36,082 bases of DNA, taken from a virus. The DNA is taken from positions 1 through 36,082 of the IMG/VR virus record IMGVR_UViG_3300032061_000004; one strand, 5' to 3'. Shown here one piece after another: positions 8,039 through 17,475 of the stretch. Under the pieces are notes generated by a model. It did no database searches and was not told the origin of the DNA. It saw only the letters and a program-made list of their open reading frames with translations. Position 1 is the stretch's first letter. Every line of letters begins with the position of its first letter. A program made the position numbers and the translations under genes.

Positions 8039-8959
8039 ATGGCACAACAGAACGCTTTAGAAACTCATTTCTGGTTTGATGGGGTTGAAAGACCGATAAC
8101 AAACGTTACCTACGATTTGGACTATCAACCGGAAGATGCAAGCTCCACAGCAACAAGCGGAGACGGAACAGATACAACAACAAAGAGACCTAAGTCAACA
8201 AGTTCAATTACTTATGATCTTAGAGACGCTTTAGGCGCAGAAATATCAAGCGGCACACTTACAGCCGGTCAAGTTTATCAGGTTACGGCTGTAGATACCG
8301 AATTGGCAGCTTATGCAGTTGGTGAACTATTCACTGCTGACGGTACTGAAACAATGTCTGCCGATGACAAAGTAAAACCTTTGGGTGCTAAGTTACATGC
8401 TGAAAATATGTCTATCTCGATAGCAAGTTCAACATCTTACCCGGTTACTGACTTAACTTTTAACGAGACATACGGAGAAGATGATGCAAGCTCAACTTCT
8501 ACCGGTGCAGATGCATATGAGAGTACATACAAGAGAGCAGCTCGTACTTGCGATATAACCATCATAATGGATAGTGCGGCTGCTGATATACTCGTTAATT
8601 CAGCACCTGCAAATAAAGCAATAGTGATAACGCTTGCAAGTGGCAATACAATTACCGGTAATGGTATCTTTGTCAAAAAGTCAAATGATCTAAACGCTAG
8701 AGACGGCGGACTTATCAAAACACAGTATACTATCAATTGGCAGGGAACTCCGGTAAGTACGCTTAACTTACTTACACCTAAACTTAGCAAGGCTGTTAAG
8801 AGAATAGCTAAAATAGGTTCGAGCACAAACAAAGAACAAACTGGAAACGGAATTATATTTACAACATCATTCACAGCAAGTCCAATGTCCGGCGGTTTAA
8901 TTCCTGTTACTCAGACAATGACATGGCAAGGCTCTGTCACTGATGCGGTGGCTAATTAA
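8039..8959 (+). CDS. Major tail tube protein with an internal duplication
   Basis: 306 residues. Two halves align by eye: PEDASSTATSGDGTDTTTKR near residue 30 and EDDASSTSTGADAYESTYKR near residue 150, each preceded by VTYDLDY or LTFNETY. The chain is rich in Ser, Thr, Ala and beta strands as expected for a tube protein, and the C-terminus (MSGGLIPVTQTMTWQG) matches tail tube proteins. Single-domain tail tubes are about 150 residues, so this is a fused pair that may form trimeric rings from double subunits. It is followed immediately by the tail chaperone pair. Confidence 0.78.
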   Translation: MAQQNALETHFWFDGVERPITNVTYDLDYQPEDASSTATSGDGTDTTTKRPKSTSSITYDLRDALGAEISSGTLTAGQVYQVTAVDTELAAYAVGELFTADGTETMSADDKVKPLGAKLHAENMSISIASSTSYPVTDLTFNETYGEDDASSTSTGADAYESTYKRAARTCDITIIMDSAAADILVNSAPANKAIVITLASGNTITGNGIFVKKSNDLNARDGGLIKTQYTINWQGTPVSTLNLLTPKLSKAVKRIAKIGSSTNKEQTGNGIIFTTSFTASPMSGGLIPVTQTMTWQGSVTDAVAN

Positions 8960-9339
8960 TGGACTTAATTCTAGGTAAGAGAAAATATAAACTTTCAGCT
9001 TGTAAGGTCTTTGATAGTTATCAACTTGAGACTTTACAGGCTGGTCTTGAATTACCGCAGAAAGATGTTCCGGTCACAGTAGAACAAAGTGAAAATATGA
9101 TGCTGGTCTTTATCAAGACTATAAATATTAGTCTAAAAGCTACATGGATAGACATTCCTTTATGGAAGAAATTATTTTATTTGAAGTACAAGAAATTTAC
9201 GAAAGATCAATCTGTGTTTTTGTTAAAGAACATTGCATCAAAAGATTTACCTGTTATATACGATTATGTTTCATATGATTTGAACGGATATAAAAAAAAA
9301 GTAGTGGAAAGTCCGGGAAGCCAATTGGACGAGAAGTAA
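8959..9339 (+). CDS. Tail assembly chaperone, G protein
   Basis: 126 residues, the unshifted product of the chaperone pair. It lies between the tube and tape measure genes, where nearly all siphoviruses have this gene. The N-terminal region contains a short YKLSACKVFDSYQLETLQ segment and helices to residue 105. At 9292-9300 nine As (codons 112-114) form the slip site; the unshifted ribosome continues for 12 more codons to TAA 9337. G and the frameshifted GT product bind the tape measure protein and recruit tube subunits. Confidence 0.83.
   Translation: MDLILGKRKYKLSACKVFDSYQLETLQAGLELPQKDVPVTVEQSENMMLVFIKTINISLKATWIDIPLWKKLFYLKYKKFTKDQSVFLLKNIASKDLPVIYDYVSYDLNGYKKKVVESPGSQLDEK
9294..9300 (+). 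promoter_or_regulatory. Programmed -1 ribosomal frameshift site A_AAA_AAA
   Basis: In the G frame the codons are TAT AAA AAA AAA GTA, giving the slippery heptamer A AAA AAA followed by G. A slip back by one base puts the ribosome into an open frame from 9300 to TAA 9588-9590 with no stop. The extension has normal amino-acid content. This is the conserved arrangement of tail chaperone genes. I did not find a clear downstream stem-loop; a long A run may be sufficient. Confidence 0.85.
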
Positions 9340-9590
9340 CCAAACAGTTAATCTGTTTACATTATTCAAATGAAGTAACTTTTAGCACATATGAAGATTG
9401 GTTAAAAAAGATTTCTGTAAAAGATTTTTACTCAATGAGATTCGCAATATTTAACAATGCTTACCTAAACGGTGAGTGTTCAGGGATGGTTAAAGATGCC
9501 TTTCAATATCAAACAGACGAAGAACAACAAGACGAATTTGAATCTCAAATCCAACACTATAAAAAACTTGGTTATTTTAAGGAAAACTAA
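9300..9590 (+). CDS. Tail assembly chaperone, T extension made by -1 frameshift
   Basis: This frame has no start of its own and is reached by the slip at 9294-9300. It adds about 96 residues (beginning SSGKSGKPIGREVTKQLICL) to the first 114 residues of G, giving a GT protein of about 210 residues. The extension is helical (TYEDWLKKISVKDFYSMRF) and acidic near its end (QTDEEQQDEFESQIQ). It stops in a TAATG overlap with the tape measure gene. Standard gene callers would leave 9340-9589 unannotated. Confidence 0.83.
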   Translation, partial: SSGKSGKPIGREVTKQLICLHYSNEVTFSTYEDWLKKISVKDFYSMRFAIFNNAYLNGECSGMVKDAFQYQTDEEQQDEFESQIQHYKKLGYFKEN

Positions 9591-12187
9591 TGCCTGACAC
9601 TGGACAAAATTTCGGTACTGCTTATGTAGAATTGCGACTTTCTACTGATAAGATGAAGTCTGACTTTGATAAGGCCAAGACAGATGTTAAAAAATCTGCA
9701 ATTACTATTGAAGATACTTTTAAGAAAGCGAAATTAAAGTTTGACACCGACTTTGCAAAAATGAAATTAAAAGATTTGCAAGGAGAAGCAAAAAAACTTC
9801 GTGCCGAATTTGAGAGAAAGAAAATCAACCCTAATATTTCAGTAGCTTCTTTAGATTTAACGAAACAAAAACTTGAAAAGGTAGTAGGCGCATTAAGAAC
9901 CGCAGGTATGGCAAGCGAAGACGTAGGGCAAAAAGTAAATTGGCTCGGTCGTTCTATGGAAAGAATGTTTGCCAGAATCGGTGTTTTATACGCACTTAAA
10001 AAAGCTTTTGATTTTGGTAAAGCGATAATAAACGCTGCTGCTGATTTTGAAGCATTAAGAACCAGGTTAACTTCTTTATATGGTTCAGCGGAGAAAGCAA
10101 GTGATGTATTTAACCAATTCAAACAGATAGCCGCTACTACTCCTTATTCATTAAAAGGTGTCGTGGAAGCCGGAGCCACAATAAAAGCTTTTGGCATGGA
10201 TGCAGAGAAGACATTAAAGCCGGTAACTGATTTAGCCGCATTTATGGGTGTTGATGTTGTAGAAGCTGCTTCTGCTGTCGGTCGTGCATTCGCGGGTGGT
10301 GTTGGTGCTGCGGACGTATTAAGAGAAAGGGGCGTTCTTAATCTTATCAAATCTTTCAAAGGGGTAACTGATTTAACCAAGTTAACACTACCGGAATTTA
10401 GAAAAGCTTTAATTGAAGCAATGCAAGACCCTGCTGCCGGAATAGCCGGATCAACTACAAGACTAAGTAAAACATTTAGCGGTGCAGTTTCAAATATGGG
10501 CGATGCGATAGAGAATTTTGCAGCAACCATTGGCACAAAGATGTTGCCGTTTCTAAATGGGTTAGTACATGGGATTACGAGTCTAACGACAGCAATCACA
10601 CCGACTAACTCTGCACTTGAAGAAACAAAACGAAAAGCATCAGAGCAAGCGGCTAAATTTGATTTGTTGACTTCTCGTTATATTACTTTACGTGAAAATA
10701 CCAACAAAACAAAAGCTGAACAGAAATTATATATAGGCACAATAAACGATTTACAGAGACTATACCCTAATTATCTAAAAAACATAAACTTGCAAGCTGA
10801 CAGTTTAGATAAAGTAAGAATAGCTTTCATGGATGCAAGAACCGAGCTTAATAATTATTTGCAAGATTTAATTAAGTTGGCAATAATTGATAAGAATAAA
10901 GATCAATTTGTGAATTTGGGTGTTTCTATTGCCGAAGCTACAACAAGATTAACCGACTTAAAATCTGAAAGTGATAGATTATCAAAGGGTATTCCGGGAA
11001 CTGGTAGGCAGCTTGTTCTTAGGTTGACAGGTGAATCGGATAAAGAATATGCCAAACGTTTGAAAGACTTCACTGATAATGCTATAAAAGTACAACAGGA
11101 AAAAATAAAAAAATTATCAGAGCAACAGAAACAAATAGAAGATGTAATAAACAAGACTACCGATACTTTAACTGGTGGTAGTGCTCCGACAAATTCATCT
11201 TCCGGTACTGATAATAATACCGTGACTGATAATAAACCTATATTAGATGCTCAAAAGAAATATTATGATCAAGTAAAATTCTTAGATTCAAATTATTCTA
11301 AATTTTTAACAGAACAAAATCAAAAAGAAGTTGCTGACTTAAAAAAAGTTTTAGGCGATAAGTTTAACGAGAAATTGTTCTGGACACAAAAAGAAAAACA
11401 ATTAGCTAAAGATTATGCTGATTGGTTAAGATCATATTTGAAAGATAAAACAGGCGGACAAGATTTATTAAATTCCGGTGGCGGGTTAACTGCAAACGCT
11501 CCATTACCGGAATCAATGAAAAGTAGTGGAATACCCAAAACATTAAAGGGCGTTCAGCAACCTGATAAACCGCCCTTGTACACACAAAAACAATTAGATC
11601 AACAACAGCGGGAATGGGAAGATAACAATCATTTTTTAGTATCAAGTTTACAAGACAGTATGAACATAATTCAGGGAAACTTTCATTCACTTTGGCAAGG
11701 TGTATTTGGTGAAGCCAACTCAGTATTTGAACAAATAGCGGAAATGATAGCTACTAAATTAGCAATGAGCGGGATATCTTCATTAATTGGTCTCATATTT
11801 GGTGGTGCTGCAACTGTCGCAACCGGTGGAGCTGCTGCGCCCGCTGTTGCGGCTGGCGGACTTGTTTCTTTCGCTGCTATGGGAGGTTCCGTTATGGCTG
11901 GTACTCCGTATATAGTTGGGGAAAAAGGTCAAGAACTATTTATCCCAAATACAAGCGGATATATCATTCCGAACAATCAATTAAACAATGCAACTGGTAA
12001 TAATTCAGGCATTGAAAAAAGGCTTGATAATCTAACACAAAATTTTAGGATGTTCAGAATGAACATGTTAGAAAATAGCCTTAATGGTAAAAATAAAATT
12101 AATGTTTCTGTAAATGGTAATATAGATAATAACGTGATACGACTCGCTAACGATAAATCAAACAAACAATATAGGAGAACAAGTTGA
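9590..12187 (+). CDS. Tail tape measure protein
   Basis: 865 residues, the second largest protein in the window and directly after the tail chaperones. The N-terminus (TAYVELRLSTDKMKSDFDKA) and coiled regions to residue 130 are typical. Residues about 140-330 hold the tape measure domain (AADFEALRTRLTSLYGSAEK; AFGMDAEKTLKPVTDLAAFM). Residues 350-560 are helical coiled coil, with a Gly/Ser/Asn linker near 530. A hydrophobic stretch at about 715-770 leads to the motif TPYIVGEKGQELFIPNTSGY near 772, common at tape measure ends. By the usual relation of about 0.15 nm per residue, the tail would be near 130 nm long. Confidence 0.92.
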   Translation: MPDTGQNFGTAYVELRLSTDKMKSDFDKAKTDVKKSAITIEDTFKKAKLKFDTDFAKMKLKDLQGEAKKLRAEFERKKINPNISVASLDLTKQKLEKVVGALRTAGMASEDVGQKVNWLGRSMERMFARIGVLYALKKAFDFGKAIINAAADFEALRTRLTSLYGSAEKASDVFNQFKQIAATTPYSLKGVVEAGATIKAFGMDAEKTLKPVTDLAAFMGVDVVEAASAVGRAFAGGVGAADVLRERGVLNLIKSFKGVTDLTKLTLPEFRKALIEAMQDPAAGIAGSTTRLSKTFSGAVSNMGDAIENFAATIGTKMLPFLNGLVHGITSLTTAITPTNSALEETKRKASEQAAKFDLLTSRYITLRENTNKTKAEQKLYIGTINDLQRLYPNYLKNINLQADSLDKVRIAFMDARTELNNYLQDLIKLAIIDKNKDQFVNLGVSIAEATTRLTDLKSESDRLSKGIPGTGRQLVLRLTGESDKEYAKRLKDFTDNAIKVQQEKIKKLSEQQKQIEDVINKTTDTLTGGSAPTNSSSGTDNNTVTDNKPILDAQKKYYDQVKFLDSNYSKFLTEQNQKEVADLKKVLGDKFNEKLFWTQKEKQLAKDYADWLRSYLKDKTGGQDLLNSGGGLTANAPLPESMKSSGIPKTLKGVQQPDKPPLYTQKQLDQQQREWEDNNHFLVSSLQDSMNIIQGNFHSLWQGVFGEANSVFEQIAEMIATKLAMSGISSLIGLIFGGAATVATGGAAAPAVAAGGLVSFAAMGGSVMAGTPYIVGEKGQELFIPNTSGYIIPNNQLNNATGNNSGIEKRLDNLTQNFRMFRMNMLENSLNGKNKINVSVNGNIDNNVIRLANDKSNKQYRRTS

Positions 12188-13953
12188 GTTATACAACTAC
12201 GATAACGTTCTCGGAAGAAAAATTAAATAACGAACCCGATTTAATACAAGTTATTTTGATTTTTACTCATGATTTAGCAGGTAGTAATCGTTCATGGAAT
12301 GCGGAAGATTATGGATTAAGAATCACAAACTACGGTGAGTTAGAAATCAAATATGAACTAGAAGATGCTTTCATGGCTCCCGGAATTTATGAATTAGCAA
12401 TTGGCGATTCAAATGGCATACTCGATAATTTATTTTTTGGGACTGATGCAATAGCACTGGCAACTGATAAGAGAGCAACAATAACCTTAAAAATAAATGG
12501 AGTAATAAAATATCAAGGGACTATCTTAGAAGATTCTATAATTTTTGATGAAGCACTATATAATTTTAATCTGAAATTTTCGCCTCAAACTGAAATACTC
12601 AATAATACTATGGTTTTTAATGATGCCGGGAGCCATACTTTTTATATAGCTTCATTCACCGATTTACCACAATTAAATTCAGTATATTCTAATAATAGTA
12701 GCCATTTTCAGGTATTGAGGACTATGCAAGTGGGAAGTACCGGAAGATTTGTAACTAACAGAATATCGGGTACAAATGAACCATTGTCGGCAGACTATCT
12801 TACAAAAGTTTCTGGCAATGGAGATTCATCTTATCCTTATAACAGGTGGTGGTATGGGAATGGGTTCAATCAATTCGATTTAGAGTCTACGTCTAAATAT
12901 GCAATTACTGAAATTCTTGAATTAGTTTTTCAAGTATTGAACTCATCAATCTCATATTCAGGCGGTGATATACAAATAATACACGACTGGGAGATGAAAG
13001 CAAGCAGAGATTCAGACGAATGCTATTTGAATAACATTATATTTGAAGAAATTTATCAAAGTGCAAACGAATTATTTTTTGATGATACATTTGGAGTTAA
13101 AAATTTAGGCGATGTTCTTAGAAAATTAGCAATTGATTGGGGCTCATTCACAGGATTAATAAGTTATAACAAGGCATTTTTCAAAAAATTATTTCATTAT
13201 AATAGTTCCAATTTACAAGATGTTATTGTAGATAACAGACAGAAAGGTTATAAGTATGAATTAATTAGATATATCAAAATAGATACTGGCATTTCTTCTC
13301 CTAATGAGCCTTACCAGTTTGGAGATTATACGGATTCACAAAACCAAACAATAGAAAGAAAAACAATACCCGGCTTTTTTGTTGTTAGTGGGTCAAGTGG
13401 AACAAATATACAAGCAGTCATTTCAAGAAGTGATACGTTCACATTCGATCATAATTCAGTTATCAGTTCTCCACCATCAGAAAATGATATTTATTCAAAT
13501 AATGGTTCTGAATTTAAAGTAATTGGGACTACATTCGGATATGGTGATACAGAACGAAGAATAACAGCTATAAGAGTAACGGGGGCTAATGATCCAGATG
13601 CTTCCGGTACGCTTACAAAAGTTTCTGGAGATGGTGATGCAACCTACACCTATGCAAGTTATGGTGATGCAGATGGTACTTATTCAATTTTTCAAATTAG
13701 AGACCCATATTTATATTTAAGTGGCTATGAAAATGAATTCAAAGATAGTGGCGATTTATTAGGCGCATTTTGGTATTATTGGAGAGGTAATTTACAAAGT
13801 TGTCGAGTAGATAAATTGACATTACGTGGGATAAATTATGATTTTTTGAAAGATTTTAATTATAATGGTAGTAAATATCAACCAATTGGTATGAAATTTA
13901 ATTTTGCTGAAAATAGAACAGAGTGCAATGCTATCTATCTTGGTGAGTTATGA
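12184..13953 (+). CDS. Baseplate / tail-tip protein with a duplicated Y-x-NN domain
   Basis: 589 residues starting at TTG, chosen because a strong AGGAG lies eight bases upstream and the stop of the tape measure overlaps it. The N-terminal 150 residues are beta-rich, like a distal tail or hub domain. Two copies of a small domain found widely in phage tail proteins follow: near 165-215 (YSNNSSHFQVLR ... TKVSGNGDSSYPY) and near 430-490 (YSNNGSEFKVIG ... TKVSGDGDATYTY). In between is a helical and mixed region (about 235-350). Its place after the tape measure suggests the tail hub or adhesion device; the exact role is unknown. Confidence 0.62.
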   Translation: MSYTTTITFSEEKLNNEPDLIQVILIFTHDLAGSNRSWNAEDYGLRITNYGELEIKYELEDAFMAPGIYELAIGDSNGILDNLFFGTDAIALATDKRATITLKINGVIKYQGTILEDSIIFDEALYNFNLKFSPQTEILNNTMVFNDAGSHTFYIASFTDLPQLNSVYSNNSSHFQVLRTMQVGSTGRFVTNRISGTNEPLSADYLTKVSGNGDSSYPYNRWWYGNGFNQFDLESTSKYAITEILELVFQVLNSSISYSGGDIQIIHDWEMKASRDSDECYLNNIIFEEIYQSANELFFDDTFGVKNLGDVLRKLAIDWGSFTGLISYNKAFFKKLFHYNSSNLQDVIVDNRQKGYKYELIRYIKIDTGISSPNEPYQFGDYTDSQNQTIERKTIPGFFVVSGSSGTNIQAVISRSDTFTFDHNSVISSPPSENDIYSNNGSEFKVIGTTFGYGDTERRITAIRVTGANDPDASGTLTKVSGDGDATYTYASYGDADGTYSIFQIRDPYLYLSGYENEFKDSGDLLGAFWYYWRGNLQSCRVDKLTLRGINYDFLKDFNYNGSKYQPIGMKFNFAENRTECNAIYLGEL

Positions 13954-14699
13954 TACAAATGAATGAAAGTATATTCGGAAGCGAAGGGCCAAAATTCACT
14001 TATAATTTAGGTGTGGCAGATATAGAGTTCACAGTGAACGCAACTACAAATATTTGCAGTACATCATCGGCTCATGGTCTGTTTAATAAAGAAATAATAA
14101 TGCTTTCTTCTACCGATACTTTACCTGACCCCTTAGAAACTACTACTTATTATTATGTGCTTTATTTAAGTACGACAACATTTAAGATTTCTGAAACACC
14201 GAACGGTGCAGAAATAGATATTACTGATATCGGAACAGGAACACATAGTCTTAAATCGGAATACACGGTTTCCCTAAATAATTGGGTAGATATGCAATCT
14301 GAACCTGATGGAGATACTACCTTGACAATAGAGTCTCAATTACAAGTCGATAGGGATTTCATTGACAGGGGCGGGGATTTTTTAATTTACAGCGGACGAG
14401 TTTTATTATTCAACTATGATAATGTAACTCTGGCAAGAAGTAAGTTCGAAGAAATTTATATGTTCAATAAAAAAAAAGTATATCTTTATAAACATAGAGA
14501 TGGATCGGTATATAAAGATTATGATGGTAATAACGTTCAATTTTATATGACAGTTATTGCAAAAAATTTTGATACATTGGATTATAGAGATTTATTATTT
14601 GTTACATTTAGAAGTCTGAAGGCAGTTAATCTTTCTAATGACTCAGCAATATTAATACAACCTGATGAAATATTCATGGGTGGAGGAATGATAATATGA
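13950..14699 (+). CDS. Tail-tip protein with an FCCH-like beta domain
   Basis: 249 residues, starting in an ATGA overlap. Residues about 25-100 form a domain common in phage tail proteins, recognisable by the S-AHGLFNKEIIMLSSTDTL stretch, the YYYVLYLSTTTFKIS pair and the closing DITDIGTGTHSL. The rest is beta-rich with an LQVDRDFIDRGGDFLIY segment. It lies between the tail-tip protein and the tailspike, so it may link the spike to the tip. There is no signal peptide. Confidence 0.6.
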   Translation: MIQMNESIFGSEGPKFTYNLGVADIEFTVNATTNICSTSSAHGLFNKEIIMLSSTDTLPDPLETTTYYYVLYLSTTTFKISETPNGAEIDITDIGTGTHSLKSEYTVSLNNWVDMQSEPDGDTTLTIESQLQVDRDFIDRGGDFLIYSGRVLLFNYDNVTLARSKFEEIYMFNKKKVYLYKHRDGSVYKDYDGNNVQFYMTVIAKNFDTLDYRDLLFVTFRSLKAVNLSNDSAILIQPDEIFMGGGMII

Positions 14700-17380
14700 A
14701 GAAATTAATTTTCTTATTTTTCTTGTTTACTACAATATGTTTTGCACAAACGAGTGAATGGTATAATACATTTTATACAGACGCTGGCGCAGCAATAACA
14801 ACTGGTACTTTTGAAGTAGTACCATATTTGAATACCTATCCGGCAGGAGCTATAAAAATGACTCATCTCAAAGGAGCTTCATGGAAAGTTTTGGCTCCCG
14901 TAGGAACTTATAAATTATACTACAATGGAGTCGCAGTCCCTTCATATTCTAAAATATTTGTAGGTGAAGAAATACTCGCACAGATAGCACATAATTTTAC
15001 ATCAGATCATAAGTTGCCTTATTCAGGACTTACATTAGATGCTCAGGAAATGATATCAAGTGGCGGCAAAGTTACAAACAGACCAGATTATGCAACTACT
15101 ACGCTTAATGGAGATTCTACTATTTCAAGCAAATATTCAATTTACTCATTTTACAAAAGCGATCTATTGCCAAATGTCCCGACTGTAACCGCCGCAGAAA
15201 ACGAAGCTGCGGTTGATTCTTTTTATAGCATTTATGGTAAGAATGCAACATTGTCAATGAGTCCTGGAACATATAATTTCACTCCCGGATATACTATAAA
15301 CGCAAATGTCTATCTTGAAGATGGAGCTGTGATCAATGATTCAGTTGTCTTTAAGGGAGTGGTTGATGGAACACTCAGTAAGCATTTTGCTACAGCTGTT
15401 AATTTGGATAGTGCTAGTATAAATATTTGTTATCCTGAATATTGGGATGCTGTCGGCGATGGTGTGACTAATGATTCTTTAGCAATCCACAAAAGCATAG
15501 TCTCAAGCACAAATAAAATTTTGAATTTTACTAATGGAACTTATTATTTCGGAACACAGAATGTTACAAACAAAGTATCTATCAATGTAGAAGGAAACGC
15601 AATTTTGAAGCAAGCAACAATAGCAGATAGCGGAGGTTATTTTTTCAAGTTTACAGCTAACGGAAGTTCACTAAGGGGTAATGGTGTAATTGATCTCAAT
15701 AAATCAGCATTTACGTCTGTAACCGGCTATATGAATGGAATATTAATTCAAGCTGATAGCTGCGAAGTTGAAGGAATAACAATAAAAAATCTACCGAATA
15801 AAGGAATAACTATTTATGAGGGCAATGCAAACAAAATAAGTAATGTAAAGATAAAAGATGGTATTTATTACGGTATTTATCTTGATAAAAATAGCAGTGG
15901 TAATACTATTGAAAGTTGCAATATTTCCGCTGATTTTTCAGCAAGGGCTACAATGTTGTTCGCGGGAACTTCTGCTTATTATACGGGTATTTATACAAAT
16001 GGAGATACGGGAACGCCAAATGAAGCAACAAACAAGAATAATAAAATTATTAATAATACCATAAGAATGATTTCTTATTCTCAGTTGCAAAGATTGTCTT
16101 CAAGTTCTGCCGATAGTGCAAAAACTGTCAAAGAGCATGGAATTGAAGTTAGATTATCCCCTAATACTATTATAACAGGCAACCATATTTTTGGTGGAGA
16201 AATGAGTATATCTGCCGGTATTGGTTCAAACCATAGCACTATATCTTATAATGATTGTCTTTATGCTTATGAATGCGGAATTGAGCTTCCAGACGTAGCA
16301 TATACAAGTGTTTCCACGAATACGATTGTCGGAGATTCAACAGGATTAGTATTGAGAGGAGTCTCTGATGATGGTGCCCCTATTGCTTTATATACTCAGT
16401 TTAACGGAGATAATGTATTAACGGGCAACACTATTAAACGAGCGAAATATGCGATTTATAATTATCAGCAAGATGGATTACTTGCAACGGGAAATATAAT
16501 TGATAGTCTTTTAAATTCATCCGGAGGAATTGGGATTTATTGCCGCAGTTCGGATAACCTAAATTTAAGTATCAACACAATAAATTTAGACGGCGGATAT
16601 TCTGGAATGAGAATTCAGGACGTAAATAGATTTAATGTTATTGGAAATATAGTAAGTGGAACTAATGTAACTGGGATTGGTATCCATATTTATAATTCAT
16701 CTGATACTTGTAGCAATGGCAGAATTATAGGCAATAATATAGCCTCAACAATCGGAAACGCCTTTCCGATTCCGGCTTCATATAATACGAACATTTTATT
16801 TGCGGGTAATTATCCGAATACAGCGGATGTTTATAAAAATAATGGCAGCCTTGCTCAAATTGATTCAATTGCTATCGCAGGTATTTTAAGGGCGGCATTA
16901 ATTTCTACAACAGGAAATTTCTCAATAACTAAATCACAGCCTGAAATTGATTTGTTTAACTCATTAGCGGGGGGGCAGACTACATATTTGCAAAATATAT
17001 ACACTGCCGGAAGATCAGTATTCAGGATTTATCAAGGCGGTTATATCGCTTCATTCAGCACGGAAGGGCTGTCGGTCGGGAGCGGTTCGACTCTTATAAC
17101 TCCGCCTACAGGTGGAATTTTTACTGAAGGTGGATTAGCCGGGAATGGCACTTTAAGGGAGACAGTAACGTTTAGTGGCACAGACACAGTTGTTACTAAG
17201 GTTTTAAGTGGATCAGCAATAACTGATTATTATGTCGTCTCACCAGTTTATTCATCAGCTTCTGTTCCTTACAACGCAAATGATAATTTAAGAGTAGTAC
17301 CAACTGCTTCGGGAGTCACTATTAGAAGAAGTCCGGGCGGTACAAGTGATTTGGAAGTAATGATAATAAAAGTTAAATAA
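14696..17380 (+). CDS. Large tailspike with a pectate-lyase-like beta-helix and a Sec signal peptide
   Basis: 894 residues. The N-terminus is a clear signal peptide (MKKLIFLFFLFTTICFAQ). A particle-binding-like region follows (residues 20-110). Near residue 245 the motif EYWDAVGDGVTNDSLAIHKS is the usual entry of the pectate lyase 3 superfamily used by phage polysaccharide depolymerases. Repeated Asn-rich beta-helix turns cover about 250-700 (GNANKISNVKIKDG, GNTIESCNIS, NTIITGNHIFGG). The C-terminal 150 residues look like a trimerisation and receptor end. The catalytic residues cannot be assigned. It probably binds or cuts host surface glycans. The signal peptide is anomalous for a spike and suggests export or a membrane-anchored assembly step. 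Confidence 0.78.
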   Translation: MKKLIFLFFLFTTICFAQTSEWYNTFYTDAGAAITTGTFEVVPYLNTYPAGAIKMTHLKGASWKVLAPVGTYKLYYNGVAVPSYSKIFVGEEILAQIAHNFTSDHKLPYSGLTLDAQEMISSGGKVTNRPDYATTTLNGDSTISSKYSIYSFYKSDLLPNVPTVTAAENEAAVDSFYSIYGKNATLSMSPGTYNFTPGYTINANVYLEDGAVINDSVVFKGVVDGTLSKHFATAVNLDSASINICYPEYWDAVGDGVTNDSLAIHKSIVSSTNKILNFTNGTYYFGTQNVTNKVSINVEGNAILKQATIADSGGYFFKFTANGSSLRGNGVIDLNKSAFTSVTGYMNGILIQADSCEVEGITIKNLPNKGITIYEGNANKISNVKIKDGIYYGIYLDKNSSGNTIESCNISADFSARATMLFAGTSAYYTGIYTNGDTGTPNEATNKNNKIINNTIRMISYSQLQRLSSSSADSAKTVKEHGIEVRLSPNTIITGNHIFGGEMSISAGIGSNHSTISYNDCLYAYECGIELPDVAYTSVSTNTIVGDSTGLVLRGVSDDGAPIALYTQFNGDNVLTGNTIKRAKYAIYNYQQDGLLATGNIIDSLLNSSGGIGIYCRSSDNLNLSINTINLDGGYSGMRIQDVNRFNVIGNIVSGTNVTGIGIHIYNSSDTCSNGRIIGNNIASTIGNAFPIPASYNTNILFAGNYPNTADVYKNNGSLAQIDSIAIAGILRAALISTTGNFSITKSQPEIDLFNSLAGGQTTYLQNIYTAGRSVFRIYQGGYIASFSTEGLSVGSGSTLITPPTGGIFTEGGLAGNGTLRETVTFSGTDTVVTKVLSGSAITDYYVVSPVYSSASVPYNANDNLRVVPTASGVTIRRSPGGTSDLEVMIIKVK

Positions 17381-17418
17381 TAGTAGTCAAGGATAATAAA
17401 TTTATAATAGGACGCCTT

Positions 17419-17475
17419 ATGAGTGAAAATGAAATAAAAAATGTAATAAATTCCCTAAAGCTATGGACAAAATAA
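17419..17475 (+). CDS. Possible 18-residue leader peptide
   Basis: ATG at 17419 follows TAGGA by about six bases. It encodes a short charged peptide (MSENEIKNVINSLKLWTK) that overlaps the start of the next gene out of frame by 13 bases. It could tune translation of the lysis block. It is too short to support from sequence alone. Confidence 0.25.
   Translation: MSENEIKNVINSLKLWTK

Noticed and set aside
8437-8874. 145-codon open frame on the - strand inside the tail tube gene
   Set aside because: It is antisense to a clear structural gene and has the hydrophobic, Ser/Leu-rich composition of a shadow frame.
9622-10599. Two long - strand open frames opposite the tape measure gene
   Set aside because: Antisense shadows of a strongly supported coding sequence; no ribosome sites.
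15858-16064. + strand open frame inside the tailspike
   Set aside because: Out-of-frame shadow with low-complexity hydrophobic composition and no ribosome site.
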